DNA from: Triglochin maritima
Taxonomy: Eukaryota > Streptophyta > Magnoliopsida > Alismatales > Juncaginaceae
NCBI GenBank assembly: GCA_963682175.1
Contig: OY821789.1
Coordinates: 4,278,001-4,342,000 of the forward strand
Length of the DNA: 64,000 nt
Reading direction: 5' to 3'
A program made the translations under genes and the position numbers. The notes under the pieces were generated by a model, which made no database searches, was not told the DNA's origin, and worked only from the letters and a program-made list of their open reading frames with translations. Each line of letters begins with the position of its first letter. The first letter of the stretch is position 1. Shown here one piece after another: positions 22,206-34,034 of this stretch.

Positions 22206-23789
22206 TTGGAAAAAAACGGTGATATAATAGAACGTCGAGTGGAAAAGGAAAATGTGCATAATATTCCAGATAGCAATGTATCACTTGATGAATGAAGTTG
22301 GAGCCGACATGATTTAAAACCATACTACGAGATCCTCATTGCATCTAATAGCATGTGGTGAGGGGCCTGTTTATGAGTGGGACCTTAGCACTTAATAGTA
22401 CTTTGACATCTCACCACTACCTTTATATGTATATCAAACAGTGACCATGGCCATGACATGGCCAATGCGCGCTGTCCATGGCCATCAATCACCTAACATG
22501 GAACATGGTTTGTACTCATGGAGAGGTGCATGTACAAAATGACTACATGCATGCTTCCATCATTCAACCCCTACCCACTATTCAAATTATGCCAAAAGCA
22601 AAGTGTTTTAAGCAGTGCTTTGTATTGATTGGGGTCTATAGATGTGGAGTTAAAAACTTCTTCTTTTGTTAACATCACTTGTGGAGCATTGAGTGATTGT
22701 GCGTGTCTTTCGCTCCAAGCATGGGATTACTTATTATTTCAGATAAGAAAGAAACTAACCCTTCACACTAGATTTGATGATGCCTACTGTCTATCAAGAA
22801 TAGGAGTTCTTGATGTTGTTGTTTTAGAGATGAGTATATTTATTTTTTTGCTTCGGTTTTGTCGGATTTTTGTTGCCCAACCCCTGGCCTTGATTAGCAA
22901 AAAAGATTGTACTTGCTATGCATGCAGTTTCAGTTAATATATAATTTGCATTGATTTGATACCCTCCTAATAATAATACTTACTAAACAAAAACATCATC
23001 CATTTGAAAGTGTATGTGAGGATTAAAGATATTATGGACGTTCTACTGACATGAAAAATTACATGTCCAATTGTTTATGATATTACTATAACAATAGAGG
23101 GAAAAATACTAGCTTAATGCAGGCATTTCTAGAGATGTAAGTGCCAAAAAGGAAATTTAATGGGAATTCAAAATGATTGTAATTGCAAAAAATCATAATG
23201 ATATTGACGTAAAAAAATCAATTTTGTATTCATAGCAATAATAAAAGACACATATGATCCTAATTTGTACTTGCACGTTTGCTTACTGCAAGTGGGATCC
23301 CAAATCTTTGTCCTCTAAACGTAAAGAAGAAACCATGCTTGACTCTTTCAGTTGAATTATATATGTATATATATTTTAGAACACCTACGACCTACCCAAG
23401 CATTCTTGTGACTACAACTGTACTAAACGGGTTCCCACCTGGGAGTAAGTAATGGAGATCTCAGAGAAGAATTCCAAAACAGAAGAACGGTTATGCTTAT
23501 TACCTTCTGACTTTTATTATAATGGTGATTCGTTATTAACTAATAAATGTTAAGGCTGTGAACCACAACCCTACATGTACAAAATTTGATCGCATAGATC
23601 AAATGAAAGCAGAGTACCACGTAGTACGAAAATATAAGCTAAATAGGATCTCAACGTAGTTTTTTTGTCCCAAAAGCTACTACTAATAATTAGATGCATC
23701 ATGTATGCACATTTATCTTTAATGAATAAAGCTTAGAGATGGATTTAATCTTTGGCAAACTCAAATATATGACTATACTTGGTTATGTT
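22206..23789. other. Stretch without a recognisable gene
   Basis: A 102-codon frame at 22629-22937 has no features I can assign. No repeat structure is visible. Confidence 0.4.
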
Positions 23790-24857
23790 AGAGCACCCTT
23801 AACGGGTCGTGGGATGACCCAGCTCAGCAACAAACCCAGCTCTTTAAGCTTTAGAAGTTGTAGGTATATCCGATACTTTACATCCATACGGCTTTTCTCG
23901 TCTCTTTGTCATTGGTACTTCAACTTTCATTCTTTATACGCAACATCTTTATCTTTTACCGTCGTGTGGTAAGCAAGACGAGCAGTTACGTCCGTAGCCT
24001 CCATTTCAGGGTCCTCTGCTACCGCTTTACCTTTTCCCCCCTTCTTTTTATACCCGTAGGATGGGGTGAGGAAGTGGCATAAATTCAGGGATTGTAGGAG
24101 AAAAAGTAGGAGACGAGTTTTTGTATCGTTCCTCTTCAGATGACTCCCATCGTACGACTTTGTTTATTGGAGGACCCAGAGGAATGCCCGGTCAGAGGTA
24201 CTCCCCCCCATGGAGATTTCCTTGTGTACTGACTTGGAGGGTTATGAGAGGGTACAAAGAGCATAGAATTCCAGTTCGGGTATTGTTTCGGCATTCTCCA
24301 TGCGTGGGGTACAAAAAGGTGGCGTTGTTAGTACGCTCGTAAATCACATAAGCTTGTTTAATGACGTCATCCTCGTTCTGCCCACTTCTCATATGTCGTG
24401 TCGCTTCATCAAAGATGTCAGCCCACTTGACCGTTGCCGAACTTATCATCCTCCAACGGCTTTTGATGGAGTCTTGGTTTCTAGCGGTGAGTTGGTCATT
24501 AGTCAAGCGCGTTTCATCATACATTTTTTAACTTTTGTCCAAAAAGGTTGAGCTCGCTGGTTTGTCCCCATCACTGCACCACATCGCAACTGATGGACTT
24601 GTAGGCAGAAATGAGGGCCTCCTCCTTCGGGTATGACCAACCCTTCTTGGCCTTCAGGGGGACGCTTGTATGTTCGGGTGGCCCTTGAGACAAGCCAATG
24701 AGATAATGGTCTACCTCATTATGAGCCTCGTTCCTACTGTAGTCACTACTCAGCAACTGAGAATACATCTGGATTGGGTCGGGTATGTGATATGATTGGA
24801 AACTACCTCCAAAGTGAGGATTTTACGGCGGTGGATGTTGAGGAAATGGTTGGTAGT
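23790..24857 (-). pseudogene. PIF/Harbinger-type Myb/SANT ORF1 remnant, main part
   Basis: Minus-strand frames with stops and frameshifts read KGWSYPKEEALISAYKSIS (Myb/SANT-like helix), then LTARNQDSIKSRWRMISS and EDDVIKQAYVIYERTNNATF. Further on come WESSEEER and GKGKAVAEDPEMEATDVTA. This is the order of the Myb-like ORF1 proteins of PIF/Harbinger transposons and of host-annotated NAM-associated or Myb/SANT-like proteins. The N-terminus is at 27874-28105, separated by nested LTRs. The left limit coincides with TTA followed by GAGCACCCTTAA (23789-23803), a plausible Harbinger end. No DDE nuclease is visible. Confidence 0.65.
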
Positions 24858-25497
24858 TGTAGGATCTTTATTGGTCGCTAAATTTAATCAATTTTCAGCT
24901 TGAATCTCTACCTAAACAATCAAAGATGCAATGGAAACAATTTAAACAATGGTAGAGAGAAACAATCAAACCACAATGGCACCAGAAGATTTTTATAGAG
25001 GTTTGGTCTCCCACATACTTCATCTCTTGCAAGCTCTGCTCGACTCCATGAGCTCCGCCTACGTCTTCACTATCAATCTTGTTTCGGACCGAGATTAAGC
25101 CTTTACACCACAAGTCTCGCGAACAATCCTCGTCAAACTTGATTTCTTCCTCTCACAATCCGAGAGGGAATACTTCAGGCTTTCACCAAAATCTTTGTTT
25201 CTTGACAGACAATTGTTGAGTGGAAAAATCACTCTCTAACTTGATCACACTTAGAGTATGATTGGAATTGATCTAAAGTGTGGAAAGTTTGGCTTGGAGA
25301 GTAGGATTGTGGATTCAAGGTTTGGGAGCTTTCTCTTAGATGTGTATGACAATATGGTGTGTAAGAGTTGTTGAATTGTGTCTTCGTAACATCTATTTAT
25401 AAGCTCCTAAGAGGTTATAACCATTGGGATTTATAAGGTAAATGTTTGTGTAAGAACCACAAAACAGAAAAGCACAGGGCACAGTTCTGGGCAAGTT

Positions 25498-25650
25498 CGG
25501 TCGACCAAAACAGGTCTAACGGTCGACCGGAGTCTGTCCAGACAGTTCCAGAAATAAGCGGTCGACCGAACAATGGGCGGTCGAACAAACATGGCTATAA
25601 CTCAAGTGAATGGTCAAACCAAAAGTGAGACAGTCGACCGATTAGGCAGC
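25498..25650. repeat. GGTCGACCG palindrome array in LTR B3, proximal part
   Basis: About six sites, some exact and some half-sites, about 100 bp upstream of the LTR's TATA box. The array continues on the other side of the nested LTR at 27200-27490. Confidence 0.65.
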
Positions 25651-25686
25651 CCAGAATTATTGTCTAGGAAAGTCCAGGGACAAACG

Positions 25687-27194
25687 TGTGGGATCGTGTG
25701 GGTCTATGGGTCCACAATTAAGGCTAATCCTAATTCTCTACTTGATTAAGCAATGAACATGCGCAGCGGAATAACAAACAAAACAAGTAGAGAAAGAAAG
25801 ATAATGCAAACCACAATCGACACGGGGGATTTTTATAGAGGTTCGGCACCCCACCCGGGTCCTAGTCCTCTCTTGTAAGCTTCGCTCGACTCCGCGAGCT
25901 CCGCCTACGTCTTCACTAACCACTCCCCGTTCCGGGCCGGGAGAGAACGCCTTTTACAAAACAAACTCCGCGAACAACCTCGCGAGCTTGACTTTCTTCT
26001 CTCACAATCCGAGAGGGACACTTCGGTCTGTCACTGAAGTCCTTGCTTCCTTTGACAAACAATTGAGTGGAGCAACACTCTAATTCTTGAGCACATTTGA
26101 GTAGGATTGGAATTAAGACTAAAGTGTGGAAGGTTTGAAGCTTTGAGTGTTTGTGATTCTCTCTAATGTATTGGACAAGTTTGTAGTGGGAGAGTTGTGT
26201 TAAAATGTGTTTTACAACTCATTATATAGGCATTAGAGAGAATAGAGCCGTTGGGATTGATTGGGTATGAGTTGAAGTGTGATTACACAAAACAGAAACT
26301 GCAGGACCGAATTCTGAGTGAAATCGGTTGACCGAAACATGAAGAACGGTCGACCGTTTGGCAGTTTTGCACTAAGTTCGGTCGACCGGTTAAGCAACGG
26401 TCGACCGCCCAATGCTACGACTTAGGTACACTTAAGTCATCGGTCGAACACAAGAAAGGGTTCGTTCGACCGATTTCGTCCAGGCACTTTGGGGTTGACA
26501 AACAATTGGATATTCGGTCGACCGAAACAGGTCTAACGGTCGACCGTTTTTCAACAGGAGATTCGGGTTTGTCAAGAGATAGACAAACGGTCGACCGATC
26601 GTGGTTCTCGGTCGACCGATACATGAAATGTATTTGGGATATAATTGGTTTGATACGAATACGACCGTTGGGTATATACGACAAAAGTAACGGTCGGGAA
26701 AATAATTTTAGACGGTCGACCGAAAGGTAAAACACGGTCGACCGAAACTAGACAGTGAAAACACAAACAAGATACTTGGTCAATCGGTCGACCGAACGTC
26801 ATGTTGCAGTCGACCGTTTTGGCTCAGACAGCTAAGGTAAAGGTTTGGTATTTTCCGGTCTAAGTTTGGGTGATCTATTGAAGTCCAAATTATGTGAAAT
26901 TTCGTGTGTGACTTCTATGAGGAACCTAGTGTGTGTTTAAGTTGATTTTAGCTCAAGTATGCTCAATATACACAAGTTCCTAAAAACTCAAAGAAATACA
27001 AAATACATGTCTTCAAATGAGCTTGATTACATGTCTTGACTTGATTTTCCTTTCTTCCTTGAGTCTTGATCACCTGTAGATGTTAGCACTATGAAATATA
27101 TATGCAATGCAATATGTGTGCTACTCTACAAGATTATAATTAAGATTAGGTTAATTAAATCATCAAAACATAGATTACGGCCAAAAAGCAAACA
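25687..27194 (-). mobile_element. Solo LTR, family B copy 4, nested in copy 3
   Basis: Borders TGTGGGATCG (25687) and AGCAAACA (ending 27194). A perfect 5-bp target duplication, AAACG, lies at 25682-25686 and 27195-27199, which proves a retrotransposon insertion followed by LTR-LTR recombination. It is about 1.5 kb. It carries a minus-strand TATA box at 26221-26230 and about ten exact GGTCGACCG palindromes between 26347 and 26792. The insertion point lies within the palindrome array of the host LTR. It is the best preserved copy of the family. Confidence 0.88.
26322..26820. repeat. Dense GGTCGACCG palindrome array in solo LTR B4
   Basis: About ten exact sites and five degenerate ones in 500 bp. 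They sit in U3, starting about 100 bp upstream of the TATA box on the minus strand. Flanking bases vary and spacing is irregular (about 20 to 115 bp), so this is not a simple tandem repeat. Confidence 0.85.
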
Positions 27195-27199
27195 AAACG

Positions 27200-27490
27200 G
27201 TCGAACAAAATGGTATATTCGGTCGACCGATAAAATCTGGCACTACGGGGTTCAAGATATGTCTATGTTCGTTCAACCAAACTAGGTTCACGGTCGACCG
27301 GTGGTCGAAGGTATTTCTGAGGTATGAACAACAATGTGAATACGACCGTTGGTATAATATGACAAGTCTAACAGTCAAATGACACGTGTAGACGGTCGAA
27401 CAGAATGCTGAAAACGGTCAACCAGTTTAACACTATTGGCTAACAGATTAACCGATCTAATCGGTTGAACAGAGAACTCGTTCGGTCGAC
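27200..27490. repeat. GGTCGACCG palindrome array in LTR B3, distal part
   Basis: About seven full or degenerate sites with a GGTCGAAC half-site at the insertion border. It continues the array at 25498-25650. Confidence 0.65.
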
Positions 27491-27873
27491 CAATTTTGCT
27501 CAGACAGTTCAGGTTCAGGTTTAAGTGTTTTCCAGTCTAAGTTTGGGTGACCTATTGAAGTCCAAATGATCTGAGATTTTGTGTGTGACTTCTACAAGGA
27601 ACCTAGTGTGTATGTGATTAGGTATTTACTCTAGTATGCTCGAGTATACACGAGCTCCTAAGACTCAAAAAAAATACATAATTACATGTCTTCAAAAAGC
27701 TTGATTACATGTCTTGACTTTGTTTCATTTTTTCATTGAGTCTTGATCACCTGTAGATGTTCGCACAATACAATATGTATACCATGCATAATGTGTGCTA
27801 CACTACATTTTATTGTTACTAAGATTATGTTGATTAAGTCATCAAAACATGGATTAAAGCCTAAAAGCTAACA

Positions 27874-28105
27874 ATAACTACCTTTGTAGTAAGGGTTTTG
27901 AGAGGGTGGAGGTGGGAAGCTACGGTCGTAGTAAGGATTTTAAGAGGGTGGAGGTTGGGAGCTACTACTGTAGTAAGGGTCTTGCGAGTGTGGAGGGAAT
28001 GGACAGTAGTAGGAAGATGGTTTGGAGTACAGAGCAAATCATTGTCCAACAAAGTGATGGCGAGTTATTTCCCGGGGATCACTGTTGTCAGAAGAAGACA
28101 TACTG
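27874..28105 (-). pseudogene. PIF/Harbinger-type Myb/SANT ORF1 remnant, N-terminus
   Basis: The minus-strand frame starts MSSSDNSDPRE at about 28100 and continues with a Tyr/Pro/Ser-rich repeat (SSYYCPFPPHSQDPYYSSS, QPPPS, NPYYDRSFPPPPSQNPYYKGSY). Two stops are present. This low-complexity N-terminus is usual before the Myb/SANT domain in this family. The LTR insertion lies immediately downstream in the gene and the rest is at 23790-24857. Confidence 0.6.
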
Positions 28106-28330
28106 AGCGAAGTTTTGAAATGAAGTTGATGGTGTTTAGATGGTGTGATGAGTTAGGTGAATGTTGGTGGTATTTATTGTTGGATTTCGTGTTCCTATGT
28201 ATATGTATCTTTTAGAATTTTAATACAAGCATATAAGATCGATTTCATATTTTCAGTAATTTTATGTACATTATTTTGTGTTTATTCTAATATCATGTAA
28301 ATATACATATATTAAAATAAACAAATAAGA

Positions 28331-30380
28331 GAGGATCATACCCAAAGGTTCTCTAAAACCTTTACGAAGATCCGGAGATCCGTTGCCTGTCGAATCGCTC
28401 GTCGATTCGCCTCTAAGTGTTCACCAAACTCTAAACAAGATTCGAGAGAAATGAGCTTGTTAATCAATCTCTAATTAAGCTTAGAATCTAGCTAATAACC
28501 CCTCTAAAGCTCCACCAGATTTAATCTCCAAAAGCTTGAAACAATTAAGAGAAATTCGGATGGATTAGTGGAGAGGTTGGAAAGAGAGAGATTTTTTGCA
28601 TTCATATATGAAACAAATTGGTGAGAGGACATATTTATAGCCTCCCAAATCACCCACATCATGAAATATTCTCTAGTCATGATCCATTGCTATTCTCTAC
28701 CTTAAACCAATCACAATTTGTCACATAATCATCATCAAAAACGTTTGACCACAACTGGATTAATTCAGCCCATGATTTGAATTACTCTCTTAATAATTCT
28801 GGTAAAACTGTACCGAACGGTCGACTGAAATTAACTAACCGGTCGACTGATTGTTTGGTAAAATTCGGTTGGACAACGAAATCCTTCGGTCGATCTATCA
28901 CACGCTCCCAAAGCTACTGTGATTTTCCAGTCGAACATAACACACAAACGGTCGGACGATTCAACACGAGAATCAGCTACTGGAAGTTTTCGGTCAGACC
29001 GAGTCATAAGTCAGTCGACCGATTACCACTAAGAAAAATTCGCGGAAGTTCCTGGAAGTTTTCGGTCGAACCATGACTTGCTACCGGTCGACCGATTAAT
29101 CTAGGAAAGTTCTCTTGGGGTATTTCAGTCGACCATCACGTCCTATCTGGTCGATCGTTCGCGCACGTAACATCTACTGTGGAAGTTTGGTCGACCGGTC
29201 TCTCAAAAACATTTGACCGTTTTGTCTGATTTTTGCCTTTATCAAATTTTGGATTTATCTCCAACAAAATATGATCTTTTGGGGTTTTAGCAAATTGATA
29301 TCTTATATAATATATTATCTTATGTAATGTTGAATCAACTACACCCTATAACATATACACCTTATATGAATTTATTCAGGATTCTAATTATGTTAATTTT
29401 CGTGACATATTGATTTTATTGATTCACCACATGTGTGTCTTTTCACATGAAACCCGACACATCATATGAACTCAAAATCAAGTTTCTTATTTCTCAATTT
29501 TGTGGTGTGACATATTGGAGGATATAAACTAAATTGGCAGCGATGTTAAACACTCAATATCTCAAACTATAAGTGGCATCTAGCTACACATTATAGTTAC
29601 CTAATTAGTATATATGTCTTGTTCCACTCGAACCAAACACGATACATTTAGTGATGTAAGTGCACCACTTGTGTCTATCCCTTGCCCCATAATTTTAAGA
29701 ATATATACAAAGTAATAATGTGTCATATTTGTATTATATTCATTTCTTGATCTTTTAAGGTAATTATAACTATGTAACTTAACTCAAGTTACATTGTGCA
29801 CGTTATAATTTTACTTTATCAAGGGGTCTACTAATATCATCACTCAATTAAGAGGGGCATTGACAATATTTTGATTAGCTATTTTTTCCAGCACAAGTCA
29901 AACTCAACCAACTAATGCATATATCACTATACTCATTGATAATTTTTAACAATAATCAAATCAAACACTTCTTATGTGAGAAGATATAAGTCTTATATCT
30001 TAGGATTCGAGACACGGTGAAAACATTAATGACACATAACACAATTCCATAATGTTTCACTTGCAATGTCTATTCAATATATATAATTAACCATTTTCCT
30101 CTTTTATATACTCGTGTTGTCAAATATTTGTAGAGCTACAATAATCGATGACCAACACGATAATCTTGTCTCGGTAATTGTTGTTCTATGTTAATTACTA
30201 TGATTGTGAATAACTTTTGATTTATGTAAACCATTATCTTTTAGAGCTCTACGGTTAAGGATCAAGAGCATCTTCCTTAACACTTCCAAAAGAGGAATAC
30301 AATAATCAATGAATAAAATGTTTGCACATTCAATTCATAACAATTGACATATAAAAGTAAAACTTTTAGAACACAATTCT
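28331..30380 (-). mobile_element. Family C repeat, copy 2
   Basis: Collinear with 10770-12710 of copy 1: the same leader-like region (28340-28620), minus-strand TATA box (28631-28640), palindrome array (28810-29200) and distal end up to about 30380. The left inverted arm of copy 1 is absent. No protein is encoded. The layout (TATA, upstream array, about 2 kb) is compatible with an LTR in minus orientation, but I found no TG...CA border or target duplication. Confidence 0.65.
28810..29205. repeat. GGTCGACCG palindrome array in family C, copy 2
   Basis: About a dozen full or degenerate sites (GGTCGACTG, GGTCGACCG, GGTCGAAC, AGTCGACCG), starting about 175 bp upstream of the TATA box on the minus strand. 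Confidence 0.7.
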
Positions 30381-30385
30381 TTCAT

Positions 30386-30820
30386 TTATAGACTCCAATT
30401 GAAGTCTCACGATAACAATGACAAAAGTTTCAATTAAACTTTCTCTCTCCCCAACCCAATTAAAGTTTCACACACAACTACAATACAGATTCCCAGACAA
30501 GAGTTTGAACGCATTCAAGTAAAGTTTCACAAGACTACTTATAGAGTCCAATTGAAGTCTCAATTTTTGTAACATTCAATTGAAGTTTCACGAGACAACA
30601 ATGACAAACGTTTCAATTAAGTTTTCTCTCTCTCGAACCCACTTTCTCTCTCCCCAACCTAATTAAAGTTTCACACGACTACAATACAGATTCCCAGACA
30701 AGAGTTGAACGCATTCAAGTAAAGTTTCACGAGGCTACTTATAGAGTGCAATTGAAGTCTCAATTTTTGTAGCATTCAATTAGAGTTTCAAGAGACAACA
30801 GTAACAAGTTTGAATTAAAC
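30386..30820. repeat. Tandem repeat, unit about 200 bp, about 2.2 copies
   Basis: The block containing AATACAGATTCCCAGACAAG recurs after about 201 bp (30482 and 30683), and ACTTATAGAGT-CAATTGAAG recurs likewise (about 30537 and 30737). Within a unit the word CAATTGAAGT(T/C)TCAC and variants recur several times, so the repeat has an inner sub-repeat. It directly follows the end of family C copy 2. Confidence 0.8.
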
Positions 30821-30829
30821 TTTCTCGTG

Positions 30830-31598
30830 ACAAAAGTTAGAGCCATATTTGTTTATGATCATTGACGGTTGAAGTTAATGTAATTTAGGTAATGCAATAT
30901 TTTGTTGTATTGTACTACGTACAATGGTTTAAAAAAATATGATTTTCCTTTATTATTATTATTAATAATTATTTGCTAATTAATATATATTTGGTTTGAA
31001 TTATTAATGTCTTGGGTAAATATAATTGATTTTGGAATATAAGAAAAGTTAAAGGAAATAAAATATGATGTGGATGAGAGAGATGAGTTGTGGTTAAGAA
31101 GTGAATAGTATTGGAAAGAGAAGAAAGCGGGTTAGGAAGAGAGAAAATTGATGTAGATAAGAAAGAAAACTAATGTGGAAGAGAGAAAACTAATGACATG
31201 GTTACGAATAGTCTTATAACCAGATTTAATGTTTGTAGATGCATATATATATATATATCATTCATTTTGTAGTTTACTAAAATAATTCTTGGCGTCCTAC
31301 CTTATGCCATTTTGTAACATTTTGAGGACAATGAACAATACTTTAGAATAATTAACTAACCAAACATACTTTTGAATAACCAACCAAGCACACAATAATC
31401 ATTTAGTGTACCAAACAAGTTGAGATTCAATCCTTAGACCTTTTGGTGCACAAATCCATACTCAACCATCGAAATAGACGAGGTGAGAGCAATTTATGCA
31501 TGTGAAGTATTGGCTCGACCCTTGTTTAAATTCATGCACTCCTAACCGAAGTTGCGAGTTCTATCCAAGAAATCAAAATAATTGGAGCCAAGTGGGTA
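30830..31598. other. AT-rich stretch without a gene
   Basis: 31040-31200 has purine-rich GAGAGAGA-like low complexity that resembles 32930-33060 and, in reverse complement, 46100-46240. Nothing else is recognised. Confidence 0.4.
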
Positions 31599-32129
31599 GG
31601 GCTGCAAACGAGACGGGGTGGGGTGGGTTTGGCACCGACCACTACCCGCCCCGCTGAAGTTTAGCGGGCAGACGGGACGGGGCGGGCGGATAAAAAAAAT
31701 TCAACTGCTACCCGCCCTTAAGTAGGGCTGGTCAGGCGGGGCGGGTTACGTGGGTCGAACGAGCTAATTCCTGTAAACGTTCATTTTAACGTATTACATT
31801 GACACATACACACAAACACATTTCTAGAAGTTTATAATTAAGCTTACATGCATAAAAACATTCATACAATTTCATAAAATTACAAGTCTACGATTTAAAG
31901 TGCTTAAATAAACAATTAGCAAACACATAAAGTCACAAACAAAAGCAAAATGAGACTGGGTAGAGCGGGTTAACAGGGCAGGTTAAACTTCAACCGCAAT
32001 CTGCCCCGTTTAGTCTGACGAGTAGGCGGGTGATGGGTTAACGGGTTGTGGGTAGAGAAAAATATCACCACAACCCACTTCATGCAGAGCGGGATGGGTT
32101 GGCAGGTCAAACATGCCCCACGAACAACG
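31599..32129. mobile_element. Non-autonomous GC-ended TIR element, second copy
   Basis: Same layout as 1428-2003: GGGCTGCAAACG start, GGGCGGGT/ACCCGCCC-rich ends, and an AT-rich core sharing ACATTGACACATACA and AAATTACAAGTCTACG. The ends are more diverged and I see no clean target duplication. Confidence 0.7.
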
Positions 32130-32739
32130 TAAGAGTGGGGTTGTATGAGACCCCACTAAAAGCAACTTCGCCATCATGAAATCAAATTGCATCTCCACTT
32201 TTCTTTTGTAATATTGTTCAAGAAAGTGGACAAAAGGATAAAAGAATAGATTTTGTACAAAACATTCGAAGGTCTCTCTCCGAGGAAGGACTAGTCTAGA
32301 TATCACGTTTCCTTCTCATCATGGCTCTTACAACGCTAGCTTTTACGATTTCAACTGATGTTTCCATTTGTAGTAGTTAGTTGTGGTCGCTGTAAAACAA
32401 AACAAACATATGTTGTAAAAGAAATTTAGTAAATCATTATCTTTTTATTTGCTTTCTCAACAAGACTTATGCATGTTAAGGTTCATTAGTTTCTTCGTCA
32501 GACCATGTTCATACTGTTGTTCTCGTATTTTGCGTAAGCTTGTTGTTTGTGATCTTAGTAGTCTGCACACTCTTATCAACTTATCACTTGCAAAAAATTA
32601 ATTAAACCTTGTAAATTTTCCTTGGCCAATTGTCAAAATATTTTACTTACGCCAACGTAAACATAAAAACAAATTCTTATGAACCAAACAATTTAATTTG
32701 TTTTTTGCTGCGATGTATTTTTTGTAAGCATTGCATTGT

Positions 32740-33070
32740 TGTAAGGTAAGACCACCACTAACTGGGGGCCATCCCCACGTCGACCCGGTCATCAACGATC
32801 GGGTCGTTGGATTAAAATATTGTTTTTATCGTTTTTTTGTTTTGAAAATTTTGTTTGAATTTTTTTAATTTGTTTTTTGAAAATACGTTTTATAATTGTT
32901 TTGATTTTTTTCAAAATGGACCCCGAAATAATGTGGATGAGAGATAAGTTGTTGTGAGTTGTGGTTAAGATATGAAAGTGTAGGAAAGTAAGTTGGAAAA
33001 AGATAAAGTTGATGTAGAAGATAGAGATAATAGAGAGAATGCTCATGACCAGTCATCAGGTCATGGTTAG
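32740..33070. repeat. Dispersed repeat related to 46085-46450 in inverted orientation
   Basis: The GGGGGCCATCCCCACGTCGA end, the GATCGGGTCGTTGG word, a T-rich run and a GAGAGATAA-rich tail are matched in reverse complement at 46085-46450 (GAGAGAAAAC... to GACGAGGTCCCCC). It is probably a MITE-like family of about 330 bp. No target duplication is identified. Confidence 0.55.
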
Positions 33071-34034
33071 TGATGACCTAATAGACAATCACGTCGGTTC
33101 AATCCTTCTAAATTTCTTTGCTGCAGACTTGTCCAAGTCAATATCGCAGACTTTGTTACACAAACACATGCGCACCATTACTAAAGTCCATTATTGACTG
33201 CTTCATCTTTGACTATTCCATTTAAATCGTATTATTCTGTATAAAACCTATTCTCTAAACAAGTACAGGACTACAAGACTCGACAGCTACGAGTAATTAA
33301 TTAATCACCTTCAATTATAATTATACGAAATGCTTAGGTGACAGTGCAGAGTAGAGCTGCCCAACAACAGAAATTTAATCTTAAATTATTAGTCCACGTG
33401 AAGTGTTTGTTAATGGCACATCACATGACACCAGGGATCAACGAAGCTAATCACTTAAACAATTGGAGACATTAGTGGGACACCAATACTACAATATGAT
33501 TTCTCGCAATATAGTTGATAACTAACGAATGTGTTTGTCGTAAATATGCTACGCATGAGGACACATGTTGAGGTGTTTTCGACTTATTTTGTGTGGCTCA
33601 CACATGGGACATCTCGCAATGTCTCGAAATCTCGTCTTGGTAATTTATGGCTTCTTATTTGAAACATAAACGATCAAAACCTTCGCTGTAGAAAGTGCAA
33701 TATGCATCACGTCGAGAAATAGTCGGTCCTAACCACACACCTCTGAAACAAACGTTCCACGGAGACCGACGGTTTTCAAAACCAACATTTTACAAAAACA
33801 AGAACCCTCAAAGTGGAAAGGGTTAATACAGTTAAATGATGGATTAAAATGGAGAATAGATTGGATTAGAGATTTAGAGTAGAGTGGACTAGTAGTCATG
33901 ATCACCAGGGTAACAGCCTGGGCCCACACGGAGCCTTCAAAGCTCCTCTCCAGTCTCCACGCCTCCAGATCAGATCAATCCTTCCCCCAAAACTTTCTCC
34001 TTCCCCAAACTCTAACTTCGACGATCCTTCCCAA
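33071..34034. other. Upstream region and 5' leader of the Tubby-like F-box gene
   Basis: No gene to about 33900. The last 130 bases are C/T-rich (CTCCTCTCC, TCCTTCCCC), typical of a plant 5' untranslated leader before the ATG at 34035. Confidence 0.45.

Larger units (their letters stand above)
24858..27873 (-). mobile_element. LTR, family B copy 3, itself split by copy 4
   Basis: The left part is 24858-25686 and the right part 27195-27873, with TGTAGGATC and GCTAACA borders matching family B. It interrupts the Myb/SANT ORF: flanks on both sides read into the same gene. A minus-strand TATA box lies at 25392-25401 with the palindrome array upstream (25498-25650 and 27200-27490). I found no clean 5-bp duplication. 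Confidence 0.7.

Noticed and set aside
22629..22937. A 102-codon frame
   Set aside because: No recognisable domain, AT-rich surroundings and no promoter or splice context. Likely chance.
26322..26820. Could the GGTCGACCG clusters be a CRISPR or simple satellite array?
   Set aside because: Spacing is irregular, flanks are unrelated, the unit is only 9-10 bp, and the DNA is a plant nuclear LTR. It is better described as dispersed dyads in U3.
24853..27878. A 5-bp target duplication for LTR copy B3
   Set aside because: The flanking bases GTAGT and ATAAC do not match. The insertion is supported only by the interrupted gene.
30386..30820. Repeats with AAGTTTCAC words as a regulatory array
   Set aside because: They are explained by a 200-bp tandem duplication with an inner sub-repeat. 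No promoter or gene follows.
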